Shown: in pieces, positions 23,719 to 31,811 of the stretch | Numbering within the stretch: the stretch's first letter is position 1 | Layout: the number at the start of each line of letters is the position of its first letter | Assembly: GCF_015690345.1 (NCBI RefSeq) | Contig: NZ_JADPUN010000196.1 | Coordinates: 1-64,000, forward strand | Origin: Plantactinospora alkalitolerans | Lineage (GTDB): Bacteria > Actinomycetota > Actinomycetes > Mycobacteriales > Micromonosporaceae | Direction: 5' to 3' | Length of the DNA: 64,000 nt | Notes under the pieces: generated by a model | Seen by the model: the letters and a program-made list of their open reading frames with translations, nothing else | Database searches by the model: none | What the model was told of the DNA's origin: nothing | Made by a program: the position numbers and the translations under genes

Positions 23719-23741
23719 GCGGGCGCCCCGGCGCCCGCTTT
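23719..23741 (+). terminator. Terminator after the tRNA pair
   Basis: GCGGGCG (23719-23725) pairs with CGCCCGC (23732-23738) and is followed by TTT. It separates the tRNA transcript from rpmG. Its tail overlaps the -35 element used downstream. Confidence 0.7.
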
Positions 23742-23769
23742 GCAGATCCGCGTGGCAGGCGTCTACGCT
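23740..23769 (+). promoter_or_regulatory. Promoter for rpmG
   Basis: TTGCAG (23740-23745), an 18-base spacer and TACGCT (23764-23769) match the main actinobacterial promoter pattern. Transcription would begin near 23776, 38 bases before GTG 23814. Confidence 0.65.
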
Positions 23770-23813
23770 GGTACATCGTTAGTCGACACCGTTGATGAGG
23801 GAGGCGCTCCACC

Positions 23814-23981
23814 GTGGCCAAGGCGACTGATGTCCGTCCGAAGATCACCCTGGCGTGTGTGGAGTGCAAAGAGCGCAACTACATCACGCGCAAGAACCGC
23901 CGTAACGACCCGGACCGCATCGAGCTGAAGAAGTTCTGCCCCCGGGACGGCAAGCACACCCTCCACCGCGAGACCCGCTGA
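23814..23981 (+). CDS. rpmG: Ribosomal protein L33
   Basis: The protein has 55 residues from GTG 23814 with GGGAGG about 9 bases upstream. It belongs to the large subunit near the E site. The zinc-ribbon form is suggested by CVEC, but the second knuckle reads CPRD instead of the usual CPxC, so one of four Cys ligands is replaced by Asp. The rest ([20 protein letters not shown]) is typical for actinobacterial L33. The gene heads the conserved rpmG-hadA-hadB-tRNA-Trp-secE-nusG order. Confidence 0.95.
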   Translation: MAKATDVRPKITLACVECKERNYITRKNRRNDPDRIELKKFCPRDGKHTLHRETR

Positions 23982-24177
23982 CGAGGGCCGACGCGAGTCG
24001 GCTCACCCGGCCCAGGATCGCCGTTCCGATCCCGGCAAGCGCGCCCCAGGCCCGCTTTCCCGGTGATCGGGGCGGCGATTTGTTGTGTTTCACCCCGGTT
24101 ATCGGGTTCCGGCGCTGTTCGCCCCGGTCGCTCGGCGGCATCCGGGTGGCCCGGCGGAGCCGTGTAGGTTCGGCGGC

Positions 24178-24624
24178 ATGTCCCTGGACCCGTCCTTCGT
24201 CGGCCGTACCTATCCGCCGACGGCGCCCTATCAGGTGGGGCGCGAGAAGATCCGAGAGTTCGCCACGGCGATCGGGGCCGAGGAGCCGGCGTACCACGAT
24301 CCGGACGCCGCCCGGGCCCTCGGCCACCCCGACGTGGTGGCGCCGCCGACCTTCCCGATGACGATCACCATGTCGGCCAGCCGCCAGATCATCGACGACC
24401 CGGAACTCGGCATCGACTACAGCCGGGTGGTCCACGGCGACCAGCGGTTCCGCTACACCCGGCCGGTGGTCGCCGGCGACGAACTGGTCTGTGTCAACAC
24501 GGTCGAGGACGTCATCACGCGGGGTGGACACGGCTTCGTGACCATCCGTACGGAGGTCAGCACGACCACCGGGGAACCCGTGGTGACCGCCTGGTGCAAG
24601 TTCGTCGTACGCGGAGAGGGCTGA
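24178..24624 (+). CDS. hadA: (3R)-hydroxyacyl dehydratase subunit, HadA-type (MaoC N-terminal family)
   Basis: The protein has 148 residues from ATG 24178; TAGGTT at 24165-24170 ends 7 bases upstream. It has the FAS1-like hot-dog pattern: an opening SFVGRTYPPTAPYQVGREKI, then FATAIGAEEPAYHDP, VVAPPTFPMTI and YTRPVVAGDELVC. This half lacks the catalytic Asp-His pair and pairs with the catalytic MaoC subunit coded next. In actinobacteria HadAB dehydrates beta-hydroxyacyl-ACP in fatty acid elongation. Mycobacterial hadABC lies at the same place beside rpmG, which supports the name. Confidence 0.85.
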   Translation: MSLDPSFVGRTYPPTAPYQVGREKIREFATAIGAEEPAYHDPDAARALGHPDVVAPPTFPMTITMSASRQIIDDPELGIDYSRVVHGDQRFRYTRPVVAGDELVCVNTVEDVITRGGHGFVTIRTEVSTTTGEPVVTAWCKFVVRGEG

Positions 24625-24625
24625 G

Positions 24626-25018
24626 ATGGATCTGTCTCCCCGGACCTACCGGATCACCCGCGCGGACCTGGTCCGCTACGCGGGAGCCTCCGGCGACTTC
24701 AACCCGATCCACTGGAGCGACCGGATCGCCACCAAGGTGGGCCTGCCCGGGGTGATCGCGCACGGCATGTTCACGATGGCGCTCGTCGGGCGCGCGGTGA
24801 CCGAGTGGGCCGGCTCGGCGGACGCGGTGGTCGAGTACGGCGTTCGGTTCACCCGGCCGGTCCTGGTGCCGGACGACGACGAGGGCACCGAGATCGAGGT
24901 GACCGCCGTCGCCCGGGACGCGGGTGAGCCCGGACTGACCCGGCTCGACCTGACCGCCACCTGTCAGGGCGAGAAGGTGCTGGCCCAGGCCCGGGCCGTG
25001 ATCCGCACGCCAGCCTGA
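24626..25018 (+). CDS. hadB: (3R)-hydroxyacyl dehydratase catalytic subunit, HadB-type (MaoC)
   Basis: The protein has 130 residues from ATG 24626, one base after the hadA stop, so the two are translationally coupled. The MaoC catalytic segment is clear: YAGASGDFNPIHWSD carries the Asp and His pair, followed by GLPGVIAHGMFTMALVGRAV. The C-terminal strands close the hot-dog fold (VRFTRPVLVPDD, TATCQGEKVLAQARAVI). It forms a heterodimer with the preceding product and acts in the cytoplasm on acyl-ACP. Confidence 0.9.
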   Translation: MDLSPRTYRITRADLVRYAGASGDFNPIHWSDRIATKVGLPGVIAHGMFTMALVGRAVTEWAGSADAVVEYGVRFTRPVLVPDDDEGTEIEVTAVARDAGEPGLTRLDLTATCQGEKVLAQARAVIRTPA

Positions 25019-25112
25019 CGACCGTCGCGGGGGACCGGCGTCGGTCGGTGGCCGTCCGGGGACCTGCCGGCAGATCGGGGCGATGTCTTCCCGGCATGCT
25101 TCGGCGCACCGG

Positions 25113-25142
25113 TTGGGAAACTCGTGCCTCTACCCGTACACT
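25113..25142 (+). promoter_or_regulatory. Promoter for tRNA-Trp
   Basis: TTGGGA (25113-25118), an 18-base spacer and TACACT (25137-25142) lie about 60 bases upstream of the tRNA. Confidence 0.65.
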
Positions 25143-25209
25143 GGTCCGCCGTGGGGCAAGTGGCCTCTACTCAGGCGTGCGTGCCCGAGTGGGGTCCGGC
25201 TGCCCGCAC

Positions 25210-25282
<73 letters not shown>

Positions 25283-25554
25283 CGCCTACGGCCTGACCGG
25301 TCCCGGGATCGGCGTCGTCATCATTGGCGACCGGCTCGTGTTGGTGGTAACGGCGGGGTCGACCCGAGGCGGGATGTCCGCCAGGGTTCGCTCCACCGGG
25401 TCCGCCGGTCGCGGGCCGTTCCGGGGGACGGTCGTCCGGGGGTTTGGTCACGGGTGGTCTCCGCCCGTGGCGGAGACCCCGGTTCCGGCCGGCGTGACCA
25501 GCGCAGCGCGCGTTCACCGACGCGCGTACCAACCACCCGGCGACGGAGGGCGAA

Positions 25555-25950
25555 GTGGCCGAGAAGAATCGGCGCGACGAGGACGACAACGACCGTCTCG
25601 AAGACGAGGCGATCGATGACGTCGTCGACGATGACGCCGACGACGAGGATGCCGATGAGCCGGTCTCGCGTGGTGGTACCGCCACCCAGACCCGCACCAA
25701 GGCCGACTCGGCGGACAGCCGCCCCAAGACCAGGACGGAAACCGGCCGAGTAGGAATATTCGGGCGAGTTGCCCGGTTCGTCCGCGAGGTCGTGGCAGAG
25801 CTGCGTAAGGTCATCTGGCCGACCCGCAAGGAGCTGCTGACCTACACCGCAGTGGTGGTCGTGTTCCTCGTCGTGGTGCTGACGATCGTGGCCGGGCTGG
25901 ACCTCGCCTTCGCGAGAGGCGTGCTGTGGGTCTTCGGCGGCTCCAGCTGA
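25555..25950 (+). CDS. secE: Preprotein translocase subunit SecE
   Basis: The protein has 131 residues from GTG 25555 with GGAGG 5 bases upstream. The first 70 residues are an acidic, disordered extension (DDVVDDDADDEDADE) that is common in this order. The conserved part is FVREVVAELRKVIWPTRKEL, followed by one membrane helix (YTAVVVVFLVVVLTIVAGLD). SecE clamps SecY in the Sec translocon in the plasma membrane. It is followed at 38 bases by nusG. Confidence 0.95.
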   Translation: MAEKNRRDEDDNDRLEDEAIDDVVDDDADDEDADEPVSRGGTATQTRTKADSADSRPKTRTETGRVGIFGRVARFVREVVAELRKVIWPTRKELLTYTAVVVVFLVVVLTIVAGLDLAFARGVLWVFGGSS

Positions 25951-25988
25951 CCACCTGACCCACCTGATAGTGACGGAAGTGAGCGAGC

Positions 25989-26714
25989 GTGCCTGAGTAC
26001 GACGAGAGCGCCGAGACCCCGGACGAGCAGTCCGCGGTGGCGACGGCGGGCAGTGCCGAGTCGGTCGAGGCCGCAAACGAGCCGGAGTTCCCCACGGCCG
26101 AGCCGGAGCCGGACGAGGACTTCGATCCGGTCGCCGAGCTGCGGCAGAAGCTGCGCTACGCGCCCGGTGACTGGTACGTGGTCCACTCGTACGCCGGTTA
26201 CGAGAACAAGGTCAAGACGAACCTGGAGACCCGGATCACGAGCCTCGACATGGAGGAGTTCATCTACCAGGTCGAGGTGCCGACCCGGGAAGAGGTCGAG
26301 GTCAAGAACGGCAAGCGCCTCCAGGTCCAGAACAAGGTCTTCCCGGGCTACATCCTGGTCCGGATGGAGCTGACGCCGGAGTCGTACTCCTGCGTCCGCA
26401 ACACCCCGGGAGTGACCGGCTTCGTCGGCGCGACCGACCGGGCGGACCGGCCGGCGCCGCTCTCCCTGGACGAGGTGCTGAAGTGGCTCGCCCCGGCGGT
26501 GGAGACCGAGGCTGCCAAGAAGGCCAAGCCGGAGATCAAGGTGCTGGACTTCGAGGTCGGCGACTCGGTCACGGTCACGGACGGCGCCTTCGCGTCGCTG
26601 CCCGCCACGATCAGCGAGATCAACGCCGATCAGCAGAAGCTCAAGGTCCTGGTGTCGATCTTCGGTCGGGAGACCCCGGTCGAGCTCAACTTCAACCAGG
26701 TCGCCAAGATCTGA
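25989..26714 (+). CDS. nusG: Transcription termination/antitermination factor NusG
   Basis: The protein has 241 residues from GTG 25989. An acidic N-terminal extension of about 55 residues precedes the NGN domain ([39 protein letters not shown]). The KOW domain follows with [20 protein letters not shown]. NusG binds the RNA polymerase clamp and links transcription with Rho and the ribosome. It is co-oriented with secE and rplK-rplA, the standard order. Confidence 0.97.
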   Translation: MPEYDESAETPDEQSAVATAGSAESVEAANEPEFPTAEPEPDEDFDPVAELRQKLRYAPGDWYVVHSYAGYENKVKTNLETRITSLDMEEFIYQVEVPTREEVEVKNGKRLQVQNKVFPGYILVRMELTPESYSCVRNTPGVTGFVGATDRADRPAPLSLDEVLKWLAPAVETEAAKKAKPEIKVLDFEVGDSVTVTDGAFASLPATISEINADQQKLKVLVSIFGRETPVELNFNQVAKI

Positions 26715-26954
26715 CCCTGGCTGCCGCGATCCCGGCGGCCGGCGCCCGGCAGACGTCGTACGGCGTACCGGCCGCCCGGGAGGCGCTTCCGCATGGCGGC
26801 GCCGGCCCCGGGTGGCCCGGGGCCGACCTCGGCGCGTCGCCCGAGGTGGTCCTGCGCTACTCTTGAACGTCGCCCGCACGCGAGGCGCGCTTGACCGTGC
26901 GCGCCGACGGGTGACGTCAGGTGCACGTTCCCAGTTTCAAGCCCAGGAAGAGAC

Positions 26955-27386
26955 ATGCCTCCGAAGAAGAAGCTCGTCAAGACGTTCACGCTTCAGTTGC
27001 CGGCGGGCCAGGCCACTCCGGCGCCGCCGGTCGGCCCGGCGTTGGGCCAGCACGGCGTCAACATCATGGAGTTCTGCAAGTCGTACAACTCGCAGACCGA
27101 GTCGCAGCGCGGTGACATCGTGCCGGCCGAGATCAGCGTGTACGAGGACCGGACCTTCACCTTCGTGCTGAAGACCCCGCCCGCCGCCCGGCTGCTGATC
27201 AAGGCCGCCGGTGTGCAGAAGGGCTCCGGCGTCCCGCAGAGCGAGAAGGTCGGCTCGATCTCCCGCGCCCAGCTGCGCGAGATCGCCGAGAAGAAGATGT
27301 CCGACCTCAACGCCAACGACGTGGAACAGGCCGAGAAGATCATCGCCGGCACCGCCCGGTCGATGGGCATCACGGTCAAGGAATAA
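26955..27386 (+). CDS. rplK: Ribosomal protein L11
   Basis: The protein has 143 residues, the normal length, from ATG 26955 with GGAAGAG upstream. Conserved segments include [19 protein letters not shown] and the RNA-binding KTPPAARLL, and [15 protein letters not shown]11 binds 23S rRNA in the GTPase centre, the site of thiopeptides. A -10-like TACTCT at 26853-26858 may mark its promoter. It forms an operon with rplA. Confidence 0.97.
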   Translation: MPPKKKLVKTFTLQLPAGQATPAPPVGPALGQHGVNIMEFCKSYNSQTESQRGDIVPAEISVYEDRTFTFVLKTPPAARLLIKAAGVQKGSGVPQSEKVGSISRAQLREIAEKKMSDLNANDVEQAEKIIAGTARSMGITVKE

Positions 27387-27475
27387 GGGTCCACCCTCCA
27401 CCTTCCGGCACGACCAGTTCGTGGGAGGGCACGCGGCATCCGCGTACCCGCCAGACACCACAGGAGTGTTCAGAC

Positions 27476-28189
27476 ATGCAGCGCAGCAAGAGCTACCGCA
27501 AGGCAGCCGAAGCCATCGACCGGGACAAGCTCTACACCCCGGCCGAGGCCGTACGGCTGGCCAAGGGGAGCAGCAACGTCAAGTTCGACGCCACGGTCGA
27601 GGTCGCGATGCGCCTCGGTGTCGACCCCCGTAAGGCCGACCAGATGGTCCGGGGCACGGTCAACCTGCCGCACGGTACCGGCAAGACCGCCCGCGTGATC
27701 GTCTTCGCGGCCGGCGCCAAGGCCGACGAGGCGACCGCCGCCGGGGCGGACGTGGTCGGTACCGACGAGCTGGTGGCCCGGATCCAGGAAGGTTGGCTGG
27801 ACTTCGACGCGGCGATCGCCACGCCGGACCAGATGGCCAAGATCGGTCGGATCGCGCGGATCCTGGGCCCGCGCGGTCTCATGCCGAACCCGAAGACCGG
27901 CACGGTGACCATGGACGTCACCAAGGCGGTCTCGGAGATCAAGGGTGGAAAGATCACCTTCCGGGTGGACAAGCACTCGAACCTGCACCTGATCATCGGT
28001 AAGGCGTCGTTCTCCGAGGCGCAGCTGGTCGACAACTACGCCGCGGTGCTCGACGAGGTCCTCCGGACCAAGCCGTCCGCGTCCAAGGGCAAGTACCTGC
28101 GCAAGGTCACCCTGGCCACCACCATGGGCCCGGGCGTTCCGATCGACCCGAACGTGGTGAAGAACCTGCGGGAGGGGAGCGAGGCCTGA
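27476..28189 (+). CDS. rplA: Ribosomal protein L1
   Basis: The protein has 237 residues from ATG 27476 with AGGAG upstream. The two-domain L1 pattern includes [32 protein letters not shown], the signature-like [15 protein letters not shown] and [16 protein letters not shown]1 forms the mobile stalk at the E site and represses its own operon in many bacteria. A terminator follows the gene. Confidence 0.97.
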   Translation: MQRSKSYRKAAEAIDRDKLYTPAEAVRLAKGSSNVKFDATVEVAMRLGVDPRKADQMVRGTVNLPHGTGKTARVIVFAAGAKADEATAAGADVVGTDELVARIQEGWLDFDAAIATPDQMAKIGRIARILGPRGLMPNPKTGTVTMDVTKAVSEIKGGKITFRVDKHSNLHLIIGKASFSEAQLVDNYAAVLDEVLRTKPSASKGKYLRKVTLATTMGPGVPIDPNVVKNLREGSEA

Positions 28190-28217
28190 GCCTCGCCCGA
28201 CCCGTAGCTCGTTCAGC

Positions 28218-28266
28218 CCGACACGGGGCGCCCAGCGGAGACCGCGGGCGTCCCGTGTCGGCATTT
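28218..28266 (+). terminator. Terminator of the rplK-rplA unit
   Basis: CCGACACGGG (28218-28227) pairs with CCCGTGTCGG (28252-28261), with further pairing inside (GCGCCC with GGGCGT), followed by CATTTTC. Confidence 0.85.
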
Positions 28267-28293
28267 TCGGCGGCGCTGTGGCAGTCTCGTCCC

Positions 28294-29151
28294 GTGCGTC
28301 TGGATCAGGTCTGGTTGCGGTACGGCGTGCGCGCGCCGTGGGTGCTGCGTGAGGTCGAGGTCGAGATCGGTCCCGGCCAGAGCGCGGTGGTGCTCGGCCG
28401 GAACGGGGCGGGCAAGTCGACGCTGCTTCAGCTGGCCGCCGGGGTACTGACCCCGAGCCGGGGTGTGGTCCGGGACCGTCCCCGGACGATCGGTTGGGTG
28501 CCGGAGCGGTTTCCCGCGGACCAGCCGTTCACCGTCGCGCAGTACCTCACCGCGATGGCCAGGATCCGGGCGCTCACCGGTCCGGCGCTGGCCCGGACCG
28601 TGGACGGCTGGATCCAGCGCCTCGGCATCGCCCCGTACCGGGACGTCCGGCTGCCGGCCCTGTCGAAGGGGACCGCCCAGAAGGTGGGTCTCGCCCAGGC
28701 CCTGCTCCGGCCGCCCGATCTGCTCGTCCTCGACGAGCCCTGGGAGGGGCTGGACGGGGCGACCCGGGAGCTGGTTCCGGAGTTGATCAGCGAGGTCCGG
28801 GCGGCCGGCGGCGCCGTGCTGGTCAGTGACCATCGGGGCGAGACGATCCGGCTGCCGGACGCGCAGCAGTGGAGTGTCGCCGACGGCAGCGTGTCGGTCG
28901 TCGTTCCGGCGCCCGGCAACGGCCGGGACCCGAGGTCCGGGACGATGTCCGTCGTGGAGATCGCGGTACCCACCGCCCGTGCCGCCAGCGCCGTCGCGGA
29001 CCTGCGCGCCGCCGGCCACCAGGTGGTGCGGGTACGGCCGTCCGACCCGCCCGAGCCATCCGAGCCATCCGAGCCACCCGTCGGGCCGGGGCGGTCGACC
29101 GCCCCGGTCGGGGCCGACGGAGCGGACGGCAGCGCGGAGGTGGCACCGTGA
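28294..29151 (+). CDS. ABC transporter ATP-binding protein
   Basis: The protein has 285 residues from GTG 28294, the first start after the rplA terminator that gives a normal ABC N-terminus (RLDQVWLRYGVRAPWVLREV). Walker A is GRNGAGKST, the signature reads LSKGTAQKVGLAQAL (modified C-loop), and Walker B is LLVLDEPWEGLDGA. The last 60 residues are Pro/Glu/Ser-rich, with repeated EPSEPSEP. The next gene overlaps by 4 bases and codes for the membrane partner. The pair resembles ABC-2 exporters of unknown cargo and is inserted between two ribosomal-protein units. Confidence 0.92.
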   Translation: MRLDQVWLRYGVRAPWVLREVEVEIGPGQSAVVLGRNGAGKSTLLQLAAGVLTPSRGVVRDRPRTIGWVPERFPADQPFTVAQYLTAMARIRALTGPALARTVDGWIQRLGIAPYRDVRLPALSKGTAQKVGLAQALLRPPDLLVLDEPWEGLDGATRELVPELISEVRAAGGAVLVSDHRGETIRLPDAQQWSVADGSVSVVVPAPGNGRDPRSGTMSVVEIAVPTARAASAVADLRAAGHQVVRVRPSDPPEPSEPSEPPVGPGRSTAPVGADGADGSAEVAP

Positions 29152-29837
29152 TCCCGCTCATCGGGATGCGGCTGGCCGGGTTCGTCCGGTCCGCCCGGTC
29201 GCTGCCCCCGTTGATCGCCGGACTCGTGGTACTCACCGTGCTGCACGGGGGTGCGGGCGCCCAGGCGGCCGAGGCGTACGGGGTCTCCGCCGTCGTACTG
29301 TTCCCGGTCCTGGCCTGGCAGACCCGGCTGCTGCTGGACACCGAACCGGACGTACAGCGCCGGCTCGCGGGGGTCGTCGCCGGGCGGCGGCCGGAACTGG
29401 CCGCAGGCGTACTGGCCGCCGCCGTGGCCGGGTTGGCCTTCCTGCCGATCGCGCTGCTCGTACCCTGGCTGGTCGGTGGGGTCACCGGCCCGGAACGGCC
29501 CGGCGACCTGCCGGTCGCGCTGGGGCTGGGGATCGGGCTGTGGGCGTACCTGCTGGCCCTGCCGGCGGCGATCGCCCTGGGCGCGCTGGCCAGCCGGGCG
29601 GCGACGGCGAGTCCGCTCTACGGGGTGGCCGTCCTGGTCGGCGGGGTGGTCGGCACGTTCGTGTTCGGGCTGAAGGCCTCGGTGGTGCCCTGGCTCGCGC
29701 CGCCGGTGATGGCGACCGCTCGGGCGAGTACGGCGGGCCCGGCCGGAGGCACGCTGGCCCTGTTGACGGTGCACGCACTGGCCTGGAGTGCCGTGGCGCT
29801 GGCCGGGTATGCCTGGTTGCGCCGCCGACGGGCGTGA
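29148..29837 (+). CDS. ABC transporter membrane subunit
   Basis: The protein has 229 residues from GTG 29148, which overlaps the upstream stop (GTGA). About six hydrophobic helices are visible, including LPPLIAGLVVLTVLHG, GVSAVVLFPVLAW, AGLAFLPIALLVPWLVGG and ALLTVHALAWSAVALAGYAW. It ends in RRRRA. No domain name is certain. Coupling to the ATPase gene indicates a two-gene exporter. The + frame at 28869 that extends upstream is only antisense-like overlap and was not used. Confidence 0.85.
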   Translation: MIPLIGMRLAGFVRSARSLPPLIAGLVVLTVLHGGAGAQAAEAYGVSAVVLFPVLAWQTRLLLDTEPDVQRRLAGVVAGRRPELAAGVLAAAVAGLAFLPIALLVPWLVGGVTGPERPGDLPVALGLGIGLWAYLLALPAAIALGALASRAATASPLYGVAVLVGGVVGTFVFGLKASVVPWLAPPVMATARASTAGPAGGTLALLTVHALAWSAVALAGYAWLRRRRA

Positions 29838-29929
29838 CGGGGACCACCTGGCGGTGATTTGGCCGTCACCGTGACGTACCGTACGCTGTGATTCTGTCCG
29901 TGTTTCTGCGGACGGAAATCGTATTCACC

Positions 29930-30167
29930 CAGAGACCGCTGGTCACCGTGCTTCGGCATGGTCGAAGGTCCCGTTGAACGGGACGGCCCGCGCAGGGCGA
30001 GACGGACAGCGTGCCAGGTCACGATCATGTGATCCTCCCGCCCCGTGCGCCCTGCGCCGGGGCGTTTCTCGTTGTGGCGGAGCCGCCGACCTCCCCGTTG
30101 CCCGATCGAGCCCGAGGGCCGATCGGTGTCGAAGGTGATCAGCCTGGAGTAAGAAGAGAGGAGGGAC
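29930..30167 (+). ncRNA. L10 leader (rplJ-rplL 5' regulatory RNA)
   Basis: The leader before rplJ contains CAGAGACCGCTGGTCACC and GGTCCCGTTGAACGGGAC, the kind of helices found in L10 leaders, and further down a G/C-rich hairpin (GCGCCCTGCGCCGGGGCG, about 30048-30065). In other bacteria the L10-L12 complex binds this RNA to repress its own synthesis. Exact borders were not determined. A -10-like TACGCT lies near 29882. Confidence 0.55.
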
Positions 30168-30707
30168 ATGGCGGACAAGCCGGTTCGGGCCGACAAGGCC
30201 ACCGCCGTCGCCGAGCTCACCGAGCACTTCCGCAACTCGGGCGCCACCGTGCTGACCGAATACCGCGGTCTGACGGTTTCCCAGTTGACCCAGTTGCGTC
30301 GCACGCTGGGTCGGGACACGACCTACGAGATTGCGAAGAACACGCTGGCGAAGCGTGCCGCGACGGATGCTGGCATTGCCGGCCTCGACGAGCTGTTCAC
30401 CGGTCCTACCGCGCTGACCTTCGTCTCCGGGGACGTGGTCGAGGCGGCGAAGGGTCTGCGGGAGTTCGCGAAGGCCAACCCGAAGCTCGTCATCAAGGGT
30501 GGCGTCTTCGAGGGCCGGGCGATCACCGCGGACGAGGTCAACAAGCTCGCCGACCTTGAGTCCCGTGAGGTGCTGCTGGCCAAGTTGGCCGGCGCGATGA
30601 AGGGCAGCCTGAGCAAGGCCGCTGCCCTGTTCCAGGCGCCGCTTGCGCAGACCGCCCGCTTGGCGGCTGCCCTGCAGGACAAGCGTGAGAAGGAGGGGCA
30701 GGCCTGA
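30168..30707 (+). CDS. rplJ: Ribosomal protein L10
   Basis: The protein has 179 residues from ATG 30168 with GAGAGGAGG upstream. Conserved parts are the N-terminal rRNA-binding domain ([33 protein letters not shown]) and the C-terminal helix that carries L12 dimers ([10 protein letters not shown]). L10 anchors the ribosomal stalk. Confidence 0.97.
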   Translation: MADKPVRADKATAVAELTEHFRNSGATVLTEYRGLTVSQLTQLRRTLGRDTTYEIAKNTLAKRAATDAGIAGLDELFTGPTALTFVSGDVVEAAKGLREFAKANPKLVIKGGVFEGRAITADEVNKLADLESREVLLAKLAGAMKGSLSKAAALFQAPLAQTARLAAALQDKREKEGQA

Positions 30708-30769
30708 GGCCAGCCCTTTTCGATACCCCGATATTCGTGTAACAGATGAAGGAAAGGACGCCAGACACC

Positions 30770-31153
30770 ATGGCGAAGCTCAGCACCGACGAGCTGCTCG
30801 ACGCGTTCAAGGAGATGACGCTGATCGAGCTGTCGGAGTTCGTGAAGCAGTTCGAGACGACCTTCGAGGTCACCGCCGCGGCGCCGGTTGCGGTCGCCGC
30901 CGCCGGTGGCGCTGCCGCGCCGGCCGAGGCCGAGCCGGAGCAGGACGAGTTCGACGTCATCCTCGACGCCGACGGTGGCAAGAAGATCCAGGTCATCAAG
31001 GTCGTTCGCGAGCTGACCGGCCTGGGCCTCAAGGAGGCCAAGGACCTGGTCGAGGCCGCGCCGAAGGCCGTCCTGGAGAAGGCCAACAAGGAGACCGCGG
31101 ACAAGGCCAAGGCGAAGCTCGAGGCCGAGGGCGCCAAGGTCACCCTCAAGTAG
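30770..31153 (+). CDS. rplL: Ribosomal protein L7/L12
   Basis: The protein has 127 residues from ATG 30770 with GGAAAGGA upstream; an in-frame ATG 24 bases earlier was rejected. The N-terminal dimer helix ([20 protein letters not shown]), Ala-rich hinge and C-terminal factor-binding domain ([20 protein letters not shown] with [12 protein letters not shown]) are all present. It recruits translational GTPases to the ribosome. Confidence 0.97.
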   Translation: MAKLSTDELLDAFKEMTLIELSEFVKQFETTFEVTAAAPVAVAAAGGAAAPAEAEPEQDEFDVILDADGGKKIQVIKVVRELTGLGLKEAKDLVEAAPKAVLEKANKETADKAKAKLEAEGAKVTLK

Positions 31154-31280
31154 GTTCGCACCACGGCATCCGTCCGGCCCGACCGTTCCGTCCCCGCTCC
31201 GCCGAGTGGGACCCGACGGGGTACGGGCCGTGGCGGGTGTCCGCGTCGGGTCGAGTGAGCTGACGCACAGCAATTCGCCA

Positions 31281-31316
31281 CGGGCGGTGATCCGGCGCCG
31301 GATCGCCGCCCGTTCC
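31281..31316 (+). terminator. Strong hairpin after rplL
   Basis: CGGGCGGTGATCCGGC (31281-31296) and GCCGGATCGCCGCCCG (31297-31312) are complementary over 16 positions with one G-T pair, followed by TTCC. It closes the rplJ-rplL unit. Confidence 0.8.
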
Positions 31317-31656
31317 CGTCCGCTGACAGGCTGCGACCGTCGATGATCAGGGCTTTGGCGCCGCCGAGCGTGGTCGCGGGGCGGTCCGGGCGGCCAGCGT
31401 CGGATGGCGACCCGGGTAAAGACGTCGCCCGACCCGGGCATCAGCCCTTGACGCGGCACGAACCGGCAGGCACGCTGACATCAGCAAGACCTTCCGCGCT
31501 TGCGACGGCCGACACCTGGGTAAGAGCCGACGGCAGCACCACGAGCCGCTGGTCTCAGACAGGCCTAGCGGGATGCGTGCGGGAACGTGTAAGCGCGCTC
31601 AGCGCGCGCCGACCGAGTGTCGGCGACACGTTCTGCAACGCCCTGCCGTGGTGGGC
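31317..31656. other. Intergenic region before the rpoB promoter
   Basis: No gene is supported in these 340 bases. They lie between the rplL terminator and the rpoB promoter. Short palindromes such as GCGCGCTCAGCGCGCG (about 31592) are present, but I can give them no function. Confidence 0.4.
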
Positions 31657-31685
31657 TGGACAGCGGTTAGCCGCTCGGCTACACT
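31657..31685 (+). promoter_or_regulatory. Promoter of rpoB-rpoC
   Basis: TGGACA (31657-31662), an exact 17-base spacer and TACACT (31680-31685) form a strong housekeeping-type promoter. Transcription would begin near 31692 and leave a leader of about 120 bases before rpoB. Confidence 0.8.
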
Positions 31686-31811
31686 GCTAGTTTGCGCTGC
31701 CTTCCGACTTGACCCCTGCTCGGAATGTCCGATTATGGATATTTGGAGTGGGGCCATTGGAGTGCACGCGTAACAGCCGTTCTGCAGCACCGGTCCTCGG
31801 AAGGACGCATC

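Noticed and set aside
28869-29147. Longer start for the ABC membrane subunit
   Set aside because: The extension overlaps the ATPase gene in another frame; GTG 29148 gives the usual 4-base overlap and begins directly with the first hydrophobic segment.
31725-31811. Upstream start of rpoB
   Set aside because: The extra 29 codons overlap the leader and lack homology to RpoB; TTG 31812 has a good ribosome site and matches the family N-terminus.
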